DNA from: an uncultured Gammaproteobacteria bacterium
Lineage (GTDB): Bacteria > Pseudomonadota > Gammaproteobacteria > UBA4575
Direction: 5' to 3'
NCBI GenBank assembly: GCA_951812785.1
Contig: OX638335.1
Span: forward strand, 385,630-449,629
DNA length: 64,000 nt
Part shown: positions 54,099 to 63,681 of the stretch, piece after piece
Layout: every line of letters starts with the position of its first letter
Numbering within the stretch: the stretch's first letter is position 1
Position numbers and translations under genes: made by a program
The notes under the pieces: model-generated
Told to the model about the DNA's origin: nothing
What the model saw: only the letters and a program-made list of their open reading frames with translations
Databases searched by the model: none

Positions 54099-55208
54099 GT
54101 GTCTGGTAAGAAAACAATAATAATTGACTTTGGGAAAATATCTACTCCTTACTGTGGATTGGCTGAGGTAGCTTTAAACTATGCGCAGGCGCTAGAAAGC
54201 CTAAAGCTTGATGATCTGGAATTTATATATATTGTTCCTAAAGCACTGTTAGAAAAATTCTATGAATATGTAGGTGTTAATGCAATATCGCCAAAATATT
54301 CAGGGCTTAATCGATTGTGTTACTACCTGACAGGGCGAAGAAAATTTTTGTGTCGTTTGCCTGATTTTGATTTATATCACTACCTTCATTTCTATTCCCC
54401 ATGGGGACCAAAGTCTTGTCGTGTAAAGCCGATTTTGTTAGCAGTGCATGATCTACATGTGTTAGAGAGAAAAAGAGCGGAAAATAAACTGAGGAGTAAG
54501 CTTAATGAGGTTTCACATATTGCTTTTATCTCGAAGTTTGCCGCACAAGAATACACTAAATATTTTTCTTCACTTCATAAAGAAGTGCGTGTTATTGCTA
54601 ATGGTGTTAAGAAGCCACCAATCATTGATAAGGAATCTAGTGAAAAGTGGAAGCGTGAATACTCAGATTTTTTATTCACTCTCGGAGGCTTGAAGCGTAA
54701 AAATATCCATAGTCTGTTGGGTATGCTGGATAAAAATAATCAGTTTGATTCTGTGAGAAATTTGAAATTGATAGTTGCTGGTAGTGTTAAAGATAAATAC
54801 AAGAAAGAACTAATAGCTGAAGTTAAGCAAAGAGGAATTCAGGGTAAAGTAATTTTTTTGGGAGCTGTTTCTGAGCAGGATAAATATGAATTAATGCAAG
54901 CTTGTCGAGCATTTGTATTTCCATCATTGCAAGAAGGTTTTGGTTTGCCGGTGATTGAAGCATTACACTTTGGGAAACCTGTGTTTTGCTCAAATAAAAC
55001 AAGTCTCCCAGAAGTGGGGGGAAGCATGGTTTATTACTGGGAACAGTTTGATGCTGATCATATGTCTGAAGTTTTGCGACAAGGACTACAGGATAATGAT
55101 GATTCGATTGAAAATAAAATAGTTATGCGTAAGCAATATGCTAATAGTTTTGATTGGAATAAAAATGCAAGCGAGTATATAGATTATTACTTGCATATCT
55201 TGAAGTGA
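54099..55208 (+). CDS. Glycosyltransferase family 4 protein
   Basis: 369 residues starting at GTG. The C-terminal GT-B domain shows FLFTLGGLKRKNIHSLLGM near 191, GKVIFLGAVSEQDKYELMQACRAFVFPSLQEGFGLPVIEALHFGKPVFCSNKTSLPEVGG near 249-309 in several conserved blocks (the EGFGLPVIEA donor-sugar motif). The N-terminal acceptor domain is variable. It probably adds a hexose to a surface glycan. The neighbouring convergent methyltransferase and the upstream AT-rich gap suggest a small transferred cluster. Confidence 0.9.
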   Translation: MSGKKTIIIDFGKISTPYCGLAEVALNYAQALESLKLDDLEFIYIVPKALLEKFYEYVGVNAISPKYSGLNRLCYYLTGRRKFLCRLPDFDLYHYLHFYSPWGPKSCRVKPILLAVHDLHVLERKRAENKLRSKLNEVSHIAFISKFAAQEYTKYFSSLHKEVRVIANGVKKPPIIDKESSEKWKREYSDFLFTLGGLKRKNIHSLLGMLDKNNQFDSVRNLKLIVAGSVKDKYKKELIAEVKQRGIQGKVIFLGAVSEQDKYELMQACRAFVFPSLQEGFGLPVIEALHFGKPVFCSNKTSLPEVGGSMVYYWEQFDADHMSEVLRQGLQDNDDSIENKIVMRKQYANSFDWNKNASEYIDYYLHILK

Positions 55209-55213
55209 CATTG

Positions 55214-56075
55214 TTATTTAGCATGTCTTTTTCTCAAGTACTTCCACTTGCGAGTACTTAAGCTGCGTTTTAAGTGCGCAAATTTTTGTTCTATAAAAGG
55301 TTTTTTTGGGGCAATAATTTCTTGGGGTGAGTAAAAAGGCCAAAAATCAAGAATATGATCTTGCATGTAAGCATGGCAGGCTTGATCGTATTTAGTGGGA
55401 AATAGTTCTGTTGCAATTTTTCCACCTGGGTGTAGTTTTTTGTTAACAAATGTCATTTCCATCACATCGGGGACTTTGTATCCATCCACAATAAACATAC
55501 TAGCGTAATTGTTTGCATGCACATTCCAGCAATGGAAGTGTTTTGTTATTTTTTTCATGACAGCGACTTTTTCTTCTAAAGATGCTTTAGGGCACATAGT
55601 GTTGATGCCTAGCCCAGATAAGTCATGAACCTCGACGGCAATTTGATTACATTGTAAAAGGGTTTTTTCTGGCATGTTTAGAAAGGTTAACCATTCGGCT
55701 CCTTCGACATCCATTTTTAGAAAAATGCGTTTATCTTGGTCAGAGTTGCGGGCTATGTGTGATTCACATGTATCGCAATTGTGAGTCTTTTCGTGGCTGA
55801 TGCCTTCTTGAGTGAAACTTAAAACCAGGTCTTTTGAGTGGAGGAGGAATTGAAAAGTCATGCTGGCGCACATCTGTTCCATAATGCTTGTGGTAGTCTT
55901 GGTCAAAGCTGTCGTTATCTTTGATGCCGTATGAATATAGAATAGTTTGAGAAAGGTTGTTGTGATCCATAATGACGTAACCACCATCGCCTGAACAGCC
56001 CAGACGAATTCTTGATGAGTTGTCTATCTGCTTCGGTTGTAAAAGCTTTAAGAAATCATTGATTTGCTGTGTTGC
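55214..56075 (-). pseudogene. FkbM-like methyltransferase, frameshifted
   Basis: The coding order leftward is NDFLKLLQPKQIDNSSRIRLG, CSGDGGYVIMDHNN, SYGIKDNDSFDQDYHKHYG, HDFSIPPPLKRPGFKFH. A one-base shift near 55815 leads to EGISHEKTHNCDTCES and the acidic motif FLKMDVEGAEWLTF, then a normal 170-residue tail to 55214. The start is also lost (in-frame TGA near 56078). The GDGGY and MDVEGAEW motifs point to a small-molecule or sugar methyltransferase. The open 257-codon frame from 55987 has a scrambled N-terminus. Confidence 0.72.
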
Positions 56076-56119
56076 ATATCAGGTGAGCTAAATTTAGTGC
56101 AGGGGAGTTTTTCAAATTT

Positions 56120-56428
56120 ATGAATCAGTCAATTTTGAGCGCCGTATGTGTTTTTATCGTATTGGCAAATATATCGATTGTAAGTGCCGACACTTTGTAT
56201 GTTGGTGAAAATGAACAGTGTAAGTCTATCGATGAGGTGCAGCATGTAGTCGAAGATGGCAATATTATTGAAATCGTGCCTGGTGTTGTGTATCGAGACT
56301 GTGCAATATTTGAGGCAAATAATATTACAGTGCGCCCTAAGGGTTGGCCGGAACGAATCAAAAAAGTATTGCTCTGAGAAATAACACTTTGAAAGGTGGT
56401 AAAACCATATTGATTGAGCACGAATACG
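56120..56428 (+). pseudogene. N-terminal remnant of a secreted, possibly right-handed beta-helix protein
   Basis: A signal peptide (ILSAVCVFIVLANISIVSA) is followed by YVGENEQCKSIDEVQHVVEDG and EIVPGVVYRDCAIFEANNIT, typical of the first coils of a beta-helix. The frame stops at 56377; a shift restores a few more coils (ALRNNTLKGGKTILIEHE). The rest is missing where the glycosylase gene ends. Family assignment is tentative. Confidence 0.5.
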
Positions 56429-57049
56429 CTAGTAATTATCAATTTTTTCTGAGTTATAGTAATGCCATAAAAATAAGCTGCCAGCAGTGCGATATGGCGC
56501 CCAATGTTCCACAAGAGATCTAGCTAACTTTGGCGTTGGTTTTTTATCTAACTGTTTTAAATTTTGTAGTGCGATCTGTAGTGCTAAATCATTGGAAGGA
56601 AAAACATCTTGTCTTCCAAGAGAAAATATTAAGTAGATTTCAGCGCTCCATTCGCCAAATCCATGTAAATTAGTGATAGCGTTAATAGCGTTAGCATTAT
56701 CAAGTGAATCAAGCTTGTCTGGATTAAAATGACCATGTTTGATTGCCTTTGCTAATCCTCGAATATATTCGACTTTGCGCTCTGATAGGCCCGCTTTTCT
56801 GAGTGTCGTTTTGCGTTTGGCTAACACATTGTCGGGTGTAATATTTATCAGTAAATCTCTAAAACGCTGCATGATTGCGCCAGCGGCTTTGGTTGAAAGC
56901 TGTTGATTGACAATGGTTACCACAAAAGTTTCAAAACCTGCAGGTTGTATCCTAGGTTCGGGATATCCATAAGAGTCAAGAGCATGCTTAAGTTCTGTAT
57001 CCCGCTGAGCAATACTAAGTAAATTCTTTTTTATTTGTATTTTATTCAT
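56429..57049 (-). CDS. DNA-3-methyladenine glycosylase II (AlkA-like, HhH-GPD)
   Basis: 206 residues. The helix-hairpin-helix and GPD segment LHGFGEWSAEIYLIFSLGRQDVFPSNDLAL lies near 126-155, with the catalytic Asp of the motif in SNDLAL. ERKVEYIRGLAKAI near 92 is typical. The enzyme removes alkylated bases. It lacks the extra N-terminal domain of E. coli AlkA, so it is the short form. Intact; both flanks are remnants. Confidence 0.9.
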   Translation of the reverse strand: MNKIQIKKNLLSIAQRDTELKHALDSYGYPEPRIQPAGFETFVVTIVNQQLSTKAAGAIMQRFRDLLINITPDNVLAKRKTTLRKAGLSERKVEYIRGLAKAIKHGHFNPDKLDSLDNANAINAITNLHGFGEWSAEIYLIFSLGRQDVFPSNDLALQIALQNLKQLDKKPTPKLARSLVEHWAPYRTAGSLFLWHYYNSEKIDNY

Positions 57050-57182
57050 TAGTTGCTGTTTTACGTGACTTATTAGAGAGTTATCTTAAAGTAAGTAAAT
57101 ATTTATTATTAATCGCTTGAAAGATTATTTATTAAATATCTGTCTTGTATTCATTGAAATTAAATCGAAGAAAATTTTTATC

Positions 57183-57359
57183 ATGAGAGTTAGTGTTTTG
57201 GCAGTGCTTGTTTTCACTTCATTTTCCACTCTTTCAGATATAAATATTATCAAAGTTGGAGAGTTTTCAAGTGCGAGCCTGTCTGGCTGGGATCGAAAAT
57301 CATTTGGTGGTGCTACAAATTCCATGCCTAAACTGGTTTCTTTATTTTCAGTTCATTAA
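57183..57359 (+). pseudogene. N-terminal stub of a DUF3047-like secreted protein
   Basis: From ATG 57183 a signal peptide (MRVSVLAVLVFTSFSTLS) is followed by KVGEFSSASLSGWDRKSFGG, resembling the start of DUF3047 proteins (from memory). The homology ends abruptly near 57330 and the frame stops at 57359, at the edge of a chemotaxis-gene remnant. Confidence 0.4.
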
Positions 57360-57655
57360 TGTACTCACTTTTATAGTGTCTTGCACTAAGCGGGTATTTT
57401 CCTGATTCATTTTATCCATTTTATTGATAGTTTTATTTGCCTGTTCAATCCCAAGCGATTGTTCTTGACTGGCTGAAGCTGTTTCAGAGATGAGATGATT
57501 TACTTGAGATGCAGATGTGACTACTTGTTCTAACACCTTTCCAGGTCATCTGCTAATTGATTTCATAAGCAACTATGAAGCAGAAAATAACCAAAGCAAC
57601 TAAAACTGAGAATGCTGTTAGTGTCCCCAATCTTTTTCTCGCAGTTGGTTATTTT
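57348..57655 (-). pseudogene. Methyl-accepting chemotaxis protein remnant with a large internal deletion
   Basis: The leftmost part, VVTSASQVNHLISETASASQ and GIEQANKTINKMDKMNQENT, is the end of the MCP signalling domain. Immediately upstream, with a frame change, are the MCP start-like NNQLREK and a hydrophobic helix (FSVLVALVIFCFIVAYE). Thus the start and the end of an MCP of some 500 residues are joined, and nearly everything between is gone. Confidence 0.7.
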
Positions 57656-58092
57656 GAGCTGGTTGTGTATTTTAGTATTTGAATTACTTCTTCAGGGATT
57701 TTTGCCCAAGCCATTGCGCCAGCATCTACTTCTTTTAACGGATGTATGATGTCTTCATCATGTAAAGTGATATAGGGTTTGTTAAGAGCAGAGCAATAAC
57801 CAGCATCAAAAGCAGCATTCCACTGTTTATATTTGTTGCCAAAACGCACAATGGCAATGTCACACATCTCGATTAATGTTTTAGTGCGGATACTATTCAC
57901 TTTTGAGGATTTATGATCTCGCCAAAACCCTTCACTAACAGGTTCAAGCATGTCACCTGCTGCATCACTAGTCTCATGATTAGTAACTGCTGATGTGAAG
58001 CTGATAGGTAAGTTGAGAGATTCTGAGCCTTTTTTGATTTGATCGCGCCAATCGGTATGAATTTCACCTGATAAGTAAACGGTCCAATGCAT
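57649..58092 (-). CDS. YtoQ family protein
   Basis: 147 residues. The start MHWTVYLSGEIHTDWRDQI and the blocks FTSAVTNHETSDAAGD near 32, FWRDHKSSKVNSIRT near 56 and VRFGNKYKQWNAAFDAGYC near 82 match YtoQ, a nucleoside deoxyribosyltransferase-like fold. The reaction is unknown. Intact. Confidence 0.85.
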   Translation of the reverse strand: MHWTVYLSGEIHTDWRDQIKKGSESLNLPISFTSAVTNHETSDAAGDMLEPVSEGFWRDHKSSKVNSIRTKTLIEMCDIAIVRFGNKYKQWNAAFDAGYCSALNKPYITLHDEDIIHPLKEVDAGAMAWAKIPEEVIQILKYTTSSK

Positions 58093-58138
58093 GGTGTTTA
58101 TATCTCCGTTTTATGTATTGCTGGAATTATACGTGAGA

Positions 58139-59248
58139 TTAATTGTTTATTGATATGGATTGCATCAAATATTGGAGACACTCATTATAACTTCCACGAA
58201 ACGTAATATATTCTTTGCGCTTTTCTAGTTGAGAGGCGTATAGGGGGTCATAGTACTCATTGAGTAATGGCGCTAACCATTGCATATGATGTGTAGCATT
58301 ATTATGGTTTTGATGTTGGTGTAATGCTTGCTGTAAGTTCTTGTCAAGCACTTGCCAATGATTCATCCCGAGTCTTTTGCGAATTCTTAGTAAGCTATCA
58401 CTTAAATAATCAGAGAATTTCTGGAAGGCTAATTCGTGGCCGTCATAAAGCGTAGTAAATTCTTTTTCCATGTCGACGATATATTCTTTATGTAATTGTT
58501 GTAGCCTTTCTTCCAGAGAGATTTGAACCACCACTAATGGAGATGTGCGCATTTTGGAGTAGATATTTTTTGGTATATTGATGCTACCTATGAAGCGGCT
58601 TTCATCTTCGAGTGTGATGGAGTTATATCCGCCATTATTTGCGTTTAGTAAGTCTATAGACAATTGATTTTCAAAATTGATTTGAGTGCTGGGAGCAGAA
58701 GCATGGGCGCCAAAACTTGAGCCACGATGATTGGCAGCGCCTTCTAGATCAATTCCATTGCTGATTTCTTTGATTAACTGAGTTTTTCTAGAACCGGTTA
58801 ACCCTCCAATTAGAGTGAAATCAAACTGATTATCAGCATTTTCTAATTGTTTGACTAAAAAATGTCTTAATGCTTTGTAGCCACCACTCACCCTGGGGAC
58901 CTCAATGCCGGCATCGTATAACCATTGTTGTGTGATCTTCGAACGCAGCCCTCCTCGAAAGCAGTAGAGGTAAGTATTGTTATGCTGTTTGGTGAATGCA
59001 ATCCATTGATCAATGCGTTCTTGTTTGGTGTCACCATTGACTAATTTGTGTCCCAATTCAATGGCTTTGTCTTGTCCATTTTGTTTATAGCAAATACCGA
59101 CACGATGACGTTCATCGTTAGTGAGTAAAGGGAGGTTGACTGCATGCGGAAATGCTCCTTGATTAAACTCTATGGGTGCGCGTACATCTAGCAGGCCAGG
59201 GCTACTCAGCAATATTCTTTCATACTCGCTACTTTGTGGATGTTGCAT
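58139..59248 (-). CDS. mnmH: tRNA 2-selenouridine/geranyl-2-thiouridine synthase MnmH (SelU) with a changed P-loop
   Basis: 369 residues from ATG 59248; the frame can extend to a TTG at 59263. N-terminal rhodanese domain with the catalytic Cys in YLYCFRGGLRSK, then an ATPase-like domain. MnmH exchanges sulfur for selenium (via geranyl) at the wobble uridine of some tRNAs. The P-loop, normally GxTGSGKT, reads GLTGSRKT: the last Gly is Arg, codon AGA, one transition from GGA. Other motifs (LEGAANHRGSSFG, LEDESRFIG, LLNEYYDPLY) are normal. Activity is therefore doubtful. Confidence 0.88.
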   Translation of the reverse strand: MQHPQSSEYERILLSSPGLLDVRAPIEFNQGAFPHAVNLPLLTNDERHRVGICYKQNGQDKAIELGHKLVNGDTKQERIDQWIAFTKQHNNTYLYCFRGGLRSKITQQWLYDAGIEVPRVSGGYKALRHFLVKQLENADNQFDFTLIGGLTGSRKTQLIKEISNGIDLEGAANHRGSSFGAHASAPSTQINFENQLSIDLLNANNGGYNSITLEDESRFIGSINIPKNIYSKMRTSPLVVVQISLEERLQQLHKEYIVDMEKEFTTLYDGHELAFQKFSDYLSDSLLRIRKRLGMNHWQVLDKNLQQALHQHQNHNNATHHMQWLAPLLNEYYDPLYASQLEKRKEYITFRGSYNECLQYLMQSISINN

Positions 59249-59351
59249 ATATTTATTCGCCAAGTAATTGCTGGTAGAAATAATGAAGTAAATTATACAG
59301 CGGATTATTATAAAATAAGTAGATGTTCAATCGATGAACTAATAAGGTTAT

Positions 59352-60576
59352 ATGTTCTTTCGAAGTATTCAATTGATAAATGCGATGAGATTTCTGAGAT
59401 ATTTGTTTTTGCTGTTAGCACTGATATTGGCTTGTTCGCAAAGTTATGCTGGAACAGCCCTGGATACATTGAGTGAAATAGATGATTCGGCTTTATTGGT
59501 GCTCGATCATAATGGCTTGCCTTTATATTCCAAACAAGTTGAACAGATGTTTATTCCTGCTTCAACCGTTAAATTGCTGACTGCATTAATGGCGCTTGAA
59601 ACTTGGGGGCATGAGTATCGATTTGCCACAGAATTTTACATTGATGAATTGAATAATATTCTCGTCGTTAAAGGGCTGGGTGACCCATTCCTAGTGTCTG
59701 AGGAAATTGATTTAATTGTTGGAAAAATTAAACAGTTGGATGTTCAAGCGTTCAGCAGCATTCAAGTAGATCTAAGTTTTTTCGGTGAGTCGCTAAATAG
59801 TACCACAGTTGGCCACAACGAATAATCCTTATGACGCTGCTGCCAGTGCGTTAGCAGCAAATTTTAATACTATCGATGTCAATGTTATAAATGGAAACGT
59901 CACTAGTGGAGAAGCACAAACACCTATTACTGCAATGGCAAAATCGTTGGCGACAGGATTGGCGAATGGGAAGCATCGAATTAATCTAGGTAATGCACAA
60001 CGTGGCCCACAGTATTTTGTTGAGGTGCTGTCTGAAAAGCTGCGACAAGCAGGTATAGGGATTAAGCAAACTCAAATAAAGGGAACTGACCCTAAAAATC
60101 TAAACTTATTGTTTACTCATTACAACAGCCGTTCACTTGACCAAGTAATTGCGGCAATGCTTGAATACTCAAATAATTTTATCGCCAACCAATTGTACTT
60201 GATGTTGGGAGCTAATAAATTTTCCGGCCCGGCGACATTTGAAAAATCCAAACAAATGCTTGAAGAATTCATCGATATCAATTTTCATTGGCAGCAATAT
60301 GCCGTTTACGATGGAGCTGGATTGCCTAGAAATAATCAATTGAGTGCGCAACACCTTGCCGAAGTGGTGCGAAAATTTGCACCTTATCGAGACTTGATGC
60401 CGTCCCAAAAGGAAGTAATTAGAGCTAAATCCGGCACTTTGAACGGTGTTAGTTGCTATGCGGGCTATGTGTTTCGTCAAGGCAAATGGCTGACATTTGC
60501 CTTACTGATAAATCAGCCGGTCGAATATCGATTTAGGGAGCGATTGGCTGAGGAATTATTGACGATTTCATTCTAA
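59352..60576 (+). pseudogene. dacB: D-alanyl-D-alanine carboxypeptidase/endopeptidase PBP4 (DacB), frameshifted
   Basis: The first frame has a signal peptide and the SxxK motif (PASTVKLLTALMALE near residue 67 on), ending GESLNSTTVGHNE at 59825. A one-base loss near 59808 shifts to ATTNNPYDAAASALAANFNT and the second frame runs to 60576. It carries the SxN motif (YSNNFIANQ) and the KTG-like motif AKSGTLNGVSCYAGY. The joined protein is about 407 residues, short for DacB but typical of the minimal class C form. PBP4 trims peptidoglycan in the periplasm. Confidence 0.85.
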
Positions 60577-60795
60577 ATATGGGGACGAGGTTAGGTCGCT
60601 GTAAGTGTCTGTTTTATATGTATATTCGTGCTATGTGCTTACTTGCCTCCGAGTTAACTCAGGACCCTCCCAAAATAGCTGTAAAAGTCTTTAGTGTTAG
60701 ATCGTCACTTGTAGTATTATCGCGCGGCTCACAGGGAGCGGGCGTGCCTACCTTAGGATACCCAATTATTTAATACATTTTTAAAGATTACTGTT

Positions 60796-62880
60796 ATGAC
60801 TGATTTATCCAAATACCGAAATATCGGAATTTTCGCACACGTTGATGCTGGCAAGACCACCACTACTGAACGTATCTTAAGTCTCACTGGAAAGATTCAT
60901 AAAATTGGTGAAGTTCACGATGGTGAAGCGACGACTGATTTCATGGACCAAGAGCGTGAGCGTGGCATTACTATTCAGTCGGCTGCAACCAGCTGTGAGT
61001 GGGATGATCATCGCTTAAATATTATTGATACTCCGGGACACGTTGATTTCACTATTGAAGTATACCGTTCACTAAAAGTGTTGGATGGTGGTGTCGGTGT
61101 TTTCTGTGGGTCAGGAGGGGTAGAACCTCAGTCAGAAACAAACTGGCGTTATGCTAACGAATCAGAAGTAGCGCGTATTATTTTTGTTAATAAACTTGAT
61201 CGTTTAGGTGCAGATTTTTACCGTGTTGTTAAGCAAGTTAAAGATGTGTTGGGTGCGAACCCATTAGTCATGACATTGCCTATTGGTACTGAAGATGATT
61301 TTTCCGGTGTCGTAGACTTGCTATCTCGCAAAGCTTTGGTATGGGATGGCAGCGGCGACCCAATGAAATATGAGATTCAAGATGTGCCAGCAGATATGGC
61401 TGATGATGTTGAAACTTACCGCCAAGAATTAATTGAAACTGCGTTAGAGCAAGACGATGATGCAATGGAAAAATACCTTGATGGTGAGGAGCCTAGTGAC
61501 GAGACTATTAAGGCGTGTATTCGTAAGGGTACTATCGCTTTAGATTTCTTCCCAACTTACTGTGGTTCAGCCTTTAAGAATAAAGGTGTTCAACTAGTGT
61601 TGAATGCAGTGGTTGATTACTTACCAAGTCCAACAGAAGTACCACCACAGCCAGAAGTGGATTTGGAAGGTAATGAAACTGGAGAAGTGGCAACTGTTGA
61701 TGTTGAAGGTCCGCTGCGTGCGCTAGCATTTAAAATTATGGATGATCGCTACGGTGCATTGACCTTTATTAGAATTTACTCAGGTAAATTAGAGAAAGGC
61801 ACGACGGTACTAAATACTTATACAGGCAAGACAGAGCGTATTGGTCGAATCGTGGAGATGCACGCTGAGTCTCGAGAAGAGTTAGATTCTGCGCAAGCCG
61901 GTGATATTGTTGCAGTACTGGGCATGAAGAATGTTCAGACAGGCCACACACTGTGTGATCCTAATAAGCCTGCAACGTTAGAGCCTATGGTGTTCCCTGA
62001 TCCAGTCATCTCAATGGCAGTGGCGCCAAAAGATAAAGCTGCCTCTGAGAAAATGGGTGTCGCACTTGCTAAGATGATTGCAGAAGATCCATCATTCTTA
62101 GTTCACACAGATGAAGAAAGTGGTGAGACTATTCTTAAGGGGATGGGCGAGCTTCATTTGGATATTAAGATTGATATTCTCAAACGCACACATAACGTAG
62201 AAGTGGTTGTTGGTAAGCCGCAAGTGGCATATCGTGAAACAATTACTCAACGCCTAGAAGATTCCTATACGCATAAGAAACAATCAGGTGGTGCCGGCCA
62301 ATTTGGTAAAATTGATTTCGTGTTGGAACCTGGCGAAGTTGGTGAAGGCTGGCAATTTGAATCAAAAGTCACCGGCGGAAACGTGCCACGTGAATTTTGG
62401 CCAGCCGTGGAGAAAGGTTTTAAAATGATGTTAGATGAGGGCGTCTTAGCCGGTTATCCATGTGTCGATGTTAAAGTCACGCTGGTCGATGGAGCGTTCC
62501 ATCCAGTGGACTCATCTGCAATCGCATTTGAATTGGCTGCTAAAGGCGGTTTTCGTCAAGCCATGCCAAAGGCGGGCCCGCAAATAATGGAGCCGATTAT
62601 GACAGTAGATGTGTTTACGCCAGAAGATCATGTTGGTGATGTAATTGGTGATTTGAACCGTCGTCGCGGCATGATTAAGTCTCAAGAACCAGGCGTAACA
62701 GGTACTCGTGTTAAAGGTGATGTGCCATTAGCAAAAATGTTTGGTTACATCGGTGATTTGAGAACGATGACATCGGGTCGAGGTCAATTCTCAATGGAAT
62801 TTTCACACTATAACCCTTGTCCATCGAATGTTGCTGAGCAAGTGATTAAAGAGGCTAAAGAGCGAAAAGAAAATAAGTAA
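60796..62880 (+). CDS. fusA: Elongation factor G, EF-G2-type paralogue
   Basis: 694 residues. GTPase motifs: [15 protein letters not shown] near 14, [11 protein letters not shown] near 56, [28 protein letters not shown] near 82, and NKLD near 132. Domains II-V follow intact, including [14 protein letters not shown] and [21 protein letters not shown]. The text around [17 protein letters not shown] and the 694-residue length resemble the second EF-G (fusA2) of vibrios rather than the str-operon copy. No rpsL/rpsG/tuf genes are adjacent, which supports a paralogue. It moves tRNA and mRNA through the ribosome or takes part in recycling. Confidence 0.93.
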   Translation: MTDLSKYRNIGIFAHVDAGKTTTTERILSLTGKIHKIGEVHDGEATTDFMDQERERGITIQSAATSCEWDDHRLNIIDTPGHVDFTIEVYRSLKVLDGGVGVFCGSGGVEPQSETNWRYANESEVARIIFVNKLDRLGADFYRVVKQVKDVLGANPLVMTLPIGTEDDFSGVVDLLSRKALVWDGSGDPMKYEIQDVPADMADDVETYRQELIETALEQDDDAMEKYLDGEEPSDETIKACIRKGTIALDFFPTYCGSAFKNKGVQLVLNAVVDYLPSPTEVPPQPEVDLEGNETGEVATVDVEGPLRALAFKIMDDRYGALTFIRIYSGKLEKGTTVLNTYTGKTERIGRIVEMHAESREELDSAQAGDIVAVLGMKNVQTGHTLCDPNKPATLEPMVFPDPVISMAVAPKDKAASEKMGVALAKMIAEDPSFLVHTDEESGETILKGMGELHLDIKIDILKRTHNVEVVVGKPQVAYRETITQRLEDSYTHKKQSGGAGQFGKIDFVLEPGEVGEGWQFESKVTGGNVPREFWPAVEKGFKMMLDEGVLAGYPCVDVKVTLVDGAFHPVDSSAIAFELAAKGGFRQAMPKAGPQIMEPIMTVDVFTPEDHVGDVIGDLNRRRGMIKSQEPGVTGTRVKGDVPLAKMFGYIGDLRTMTSGRGQFSMEFSHYNPCPSNVAEQVIKEAKERKENK

Positions 62881-62903
62881 TCGTTAATTTTCTTTAGCAT
62901 AAA

Positions 62904-62940
62904 TAAAACCCTCGATCAGTTATTATGTTCGGGGTTTTTT
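62904..62940 (+). terminator. Terminator after fusA
   Basis: AAAACCC-T-CGA and TCGGGGTTTT form a stem with one bulge, followed by a T-run. Confidence 0.7.
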
Positions 62941-63012
62941 GTACCTGCTAGGTTTAACTCTAAATATAGAGTTAACATTAATATTTTTTCTCCTCCTTCT
63001 TTTTCATAGGGG

Positions 63013-63432
63013 CTACTGTTGTCTCCAAAATGATTTGTTGCTGCAGGCTTTGTAATGAGGAGTCCTGGTCTTTAAGGCGAATCTATCTCTATTGTTTGGG
63101 TTACTTCCATATAAATTTTTATAGTCTGAGTATTCGCTAGTAGAGTAATTGTCTTGATTGTCATTTGTGTCGCTTAGGCGTCTGAGCTCAATAGTCGTTT
63201 TGTCGCCTGCATGACTAAGTAGTTCTAGTATAGAAGTTTTTATAAAGCTTTTTTCGGTTTCTAGCCAATAAGATTTTTCTTTTTCTGAAGTGTGTAAATG
63301 ATGAATTGAGTTGGATGGTTTGCGAGTAGGCGAACCGTCTTGCATATGCAGATCGCGCATGGTTTTTTCTAGTAGTAACTCATATGCTTCACCAATCATA
63401 TTAACTGGATCATGTGGGTTGTGGTCTTTCAT
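63013..63432 (-). CDS. Possible zinc-ribbon (DUF1451-like) protein, lacking most of its ribbon
   Basis: About 139 residues from ATG 63432, chosen because AGGAGG stands 5 bases upstream. The blocks NMIGEAYELLLEKTMRDLH near 10-28 and YWLETEKSFIKTSILELLSH near 55-74 match the N-terminal and middle helices of zinc-ribbon DUF1451 proteins as I remember them. The middle is shorter than usual, and the C-terminal two-CxxC ribbon is absent; the tail KACSNKSFWRQQ has only one Cys. Probably degraded. Confidence 0.45.
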   Translation of the reverse strand: MKDHNPHDPVNMIGEAYELLLEKTMRDLHMQDGSPTRKPSNSIHHLHTSEKEKSYWLETEKSFIKTSILELLSHAGDKTTIELRRLSDTNDNQDNYSTSEYSDYKNLYGSNPNNRDRFALKTRTPHYKACSNKSFWRQQ

Positions 63433-63681
63433 GCTCACCTCCTGATTGATCGAATAACTATGTTTAGTTACCTGCTATTTAGTTCATTAGCTGCTCTATT
63501 TGTTAGATATGCAAATCAATAAATATTTTTTAAAGAATAAATAGATCTTATTCTGTAATTTTTTTGGCTGGATTATTTTTAACAGTTCGATTTGTTCATG
63601 GATTTGCATTGCTCATATGTGGGCAGGTGCCTAACTATGATCAGTTTGATCTGACTTTGCTAATAAAGAATGGTTACGTAA

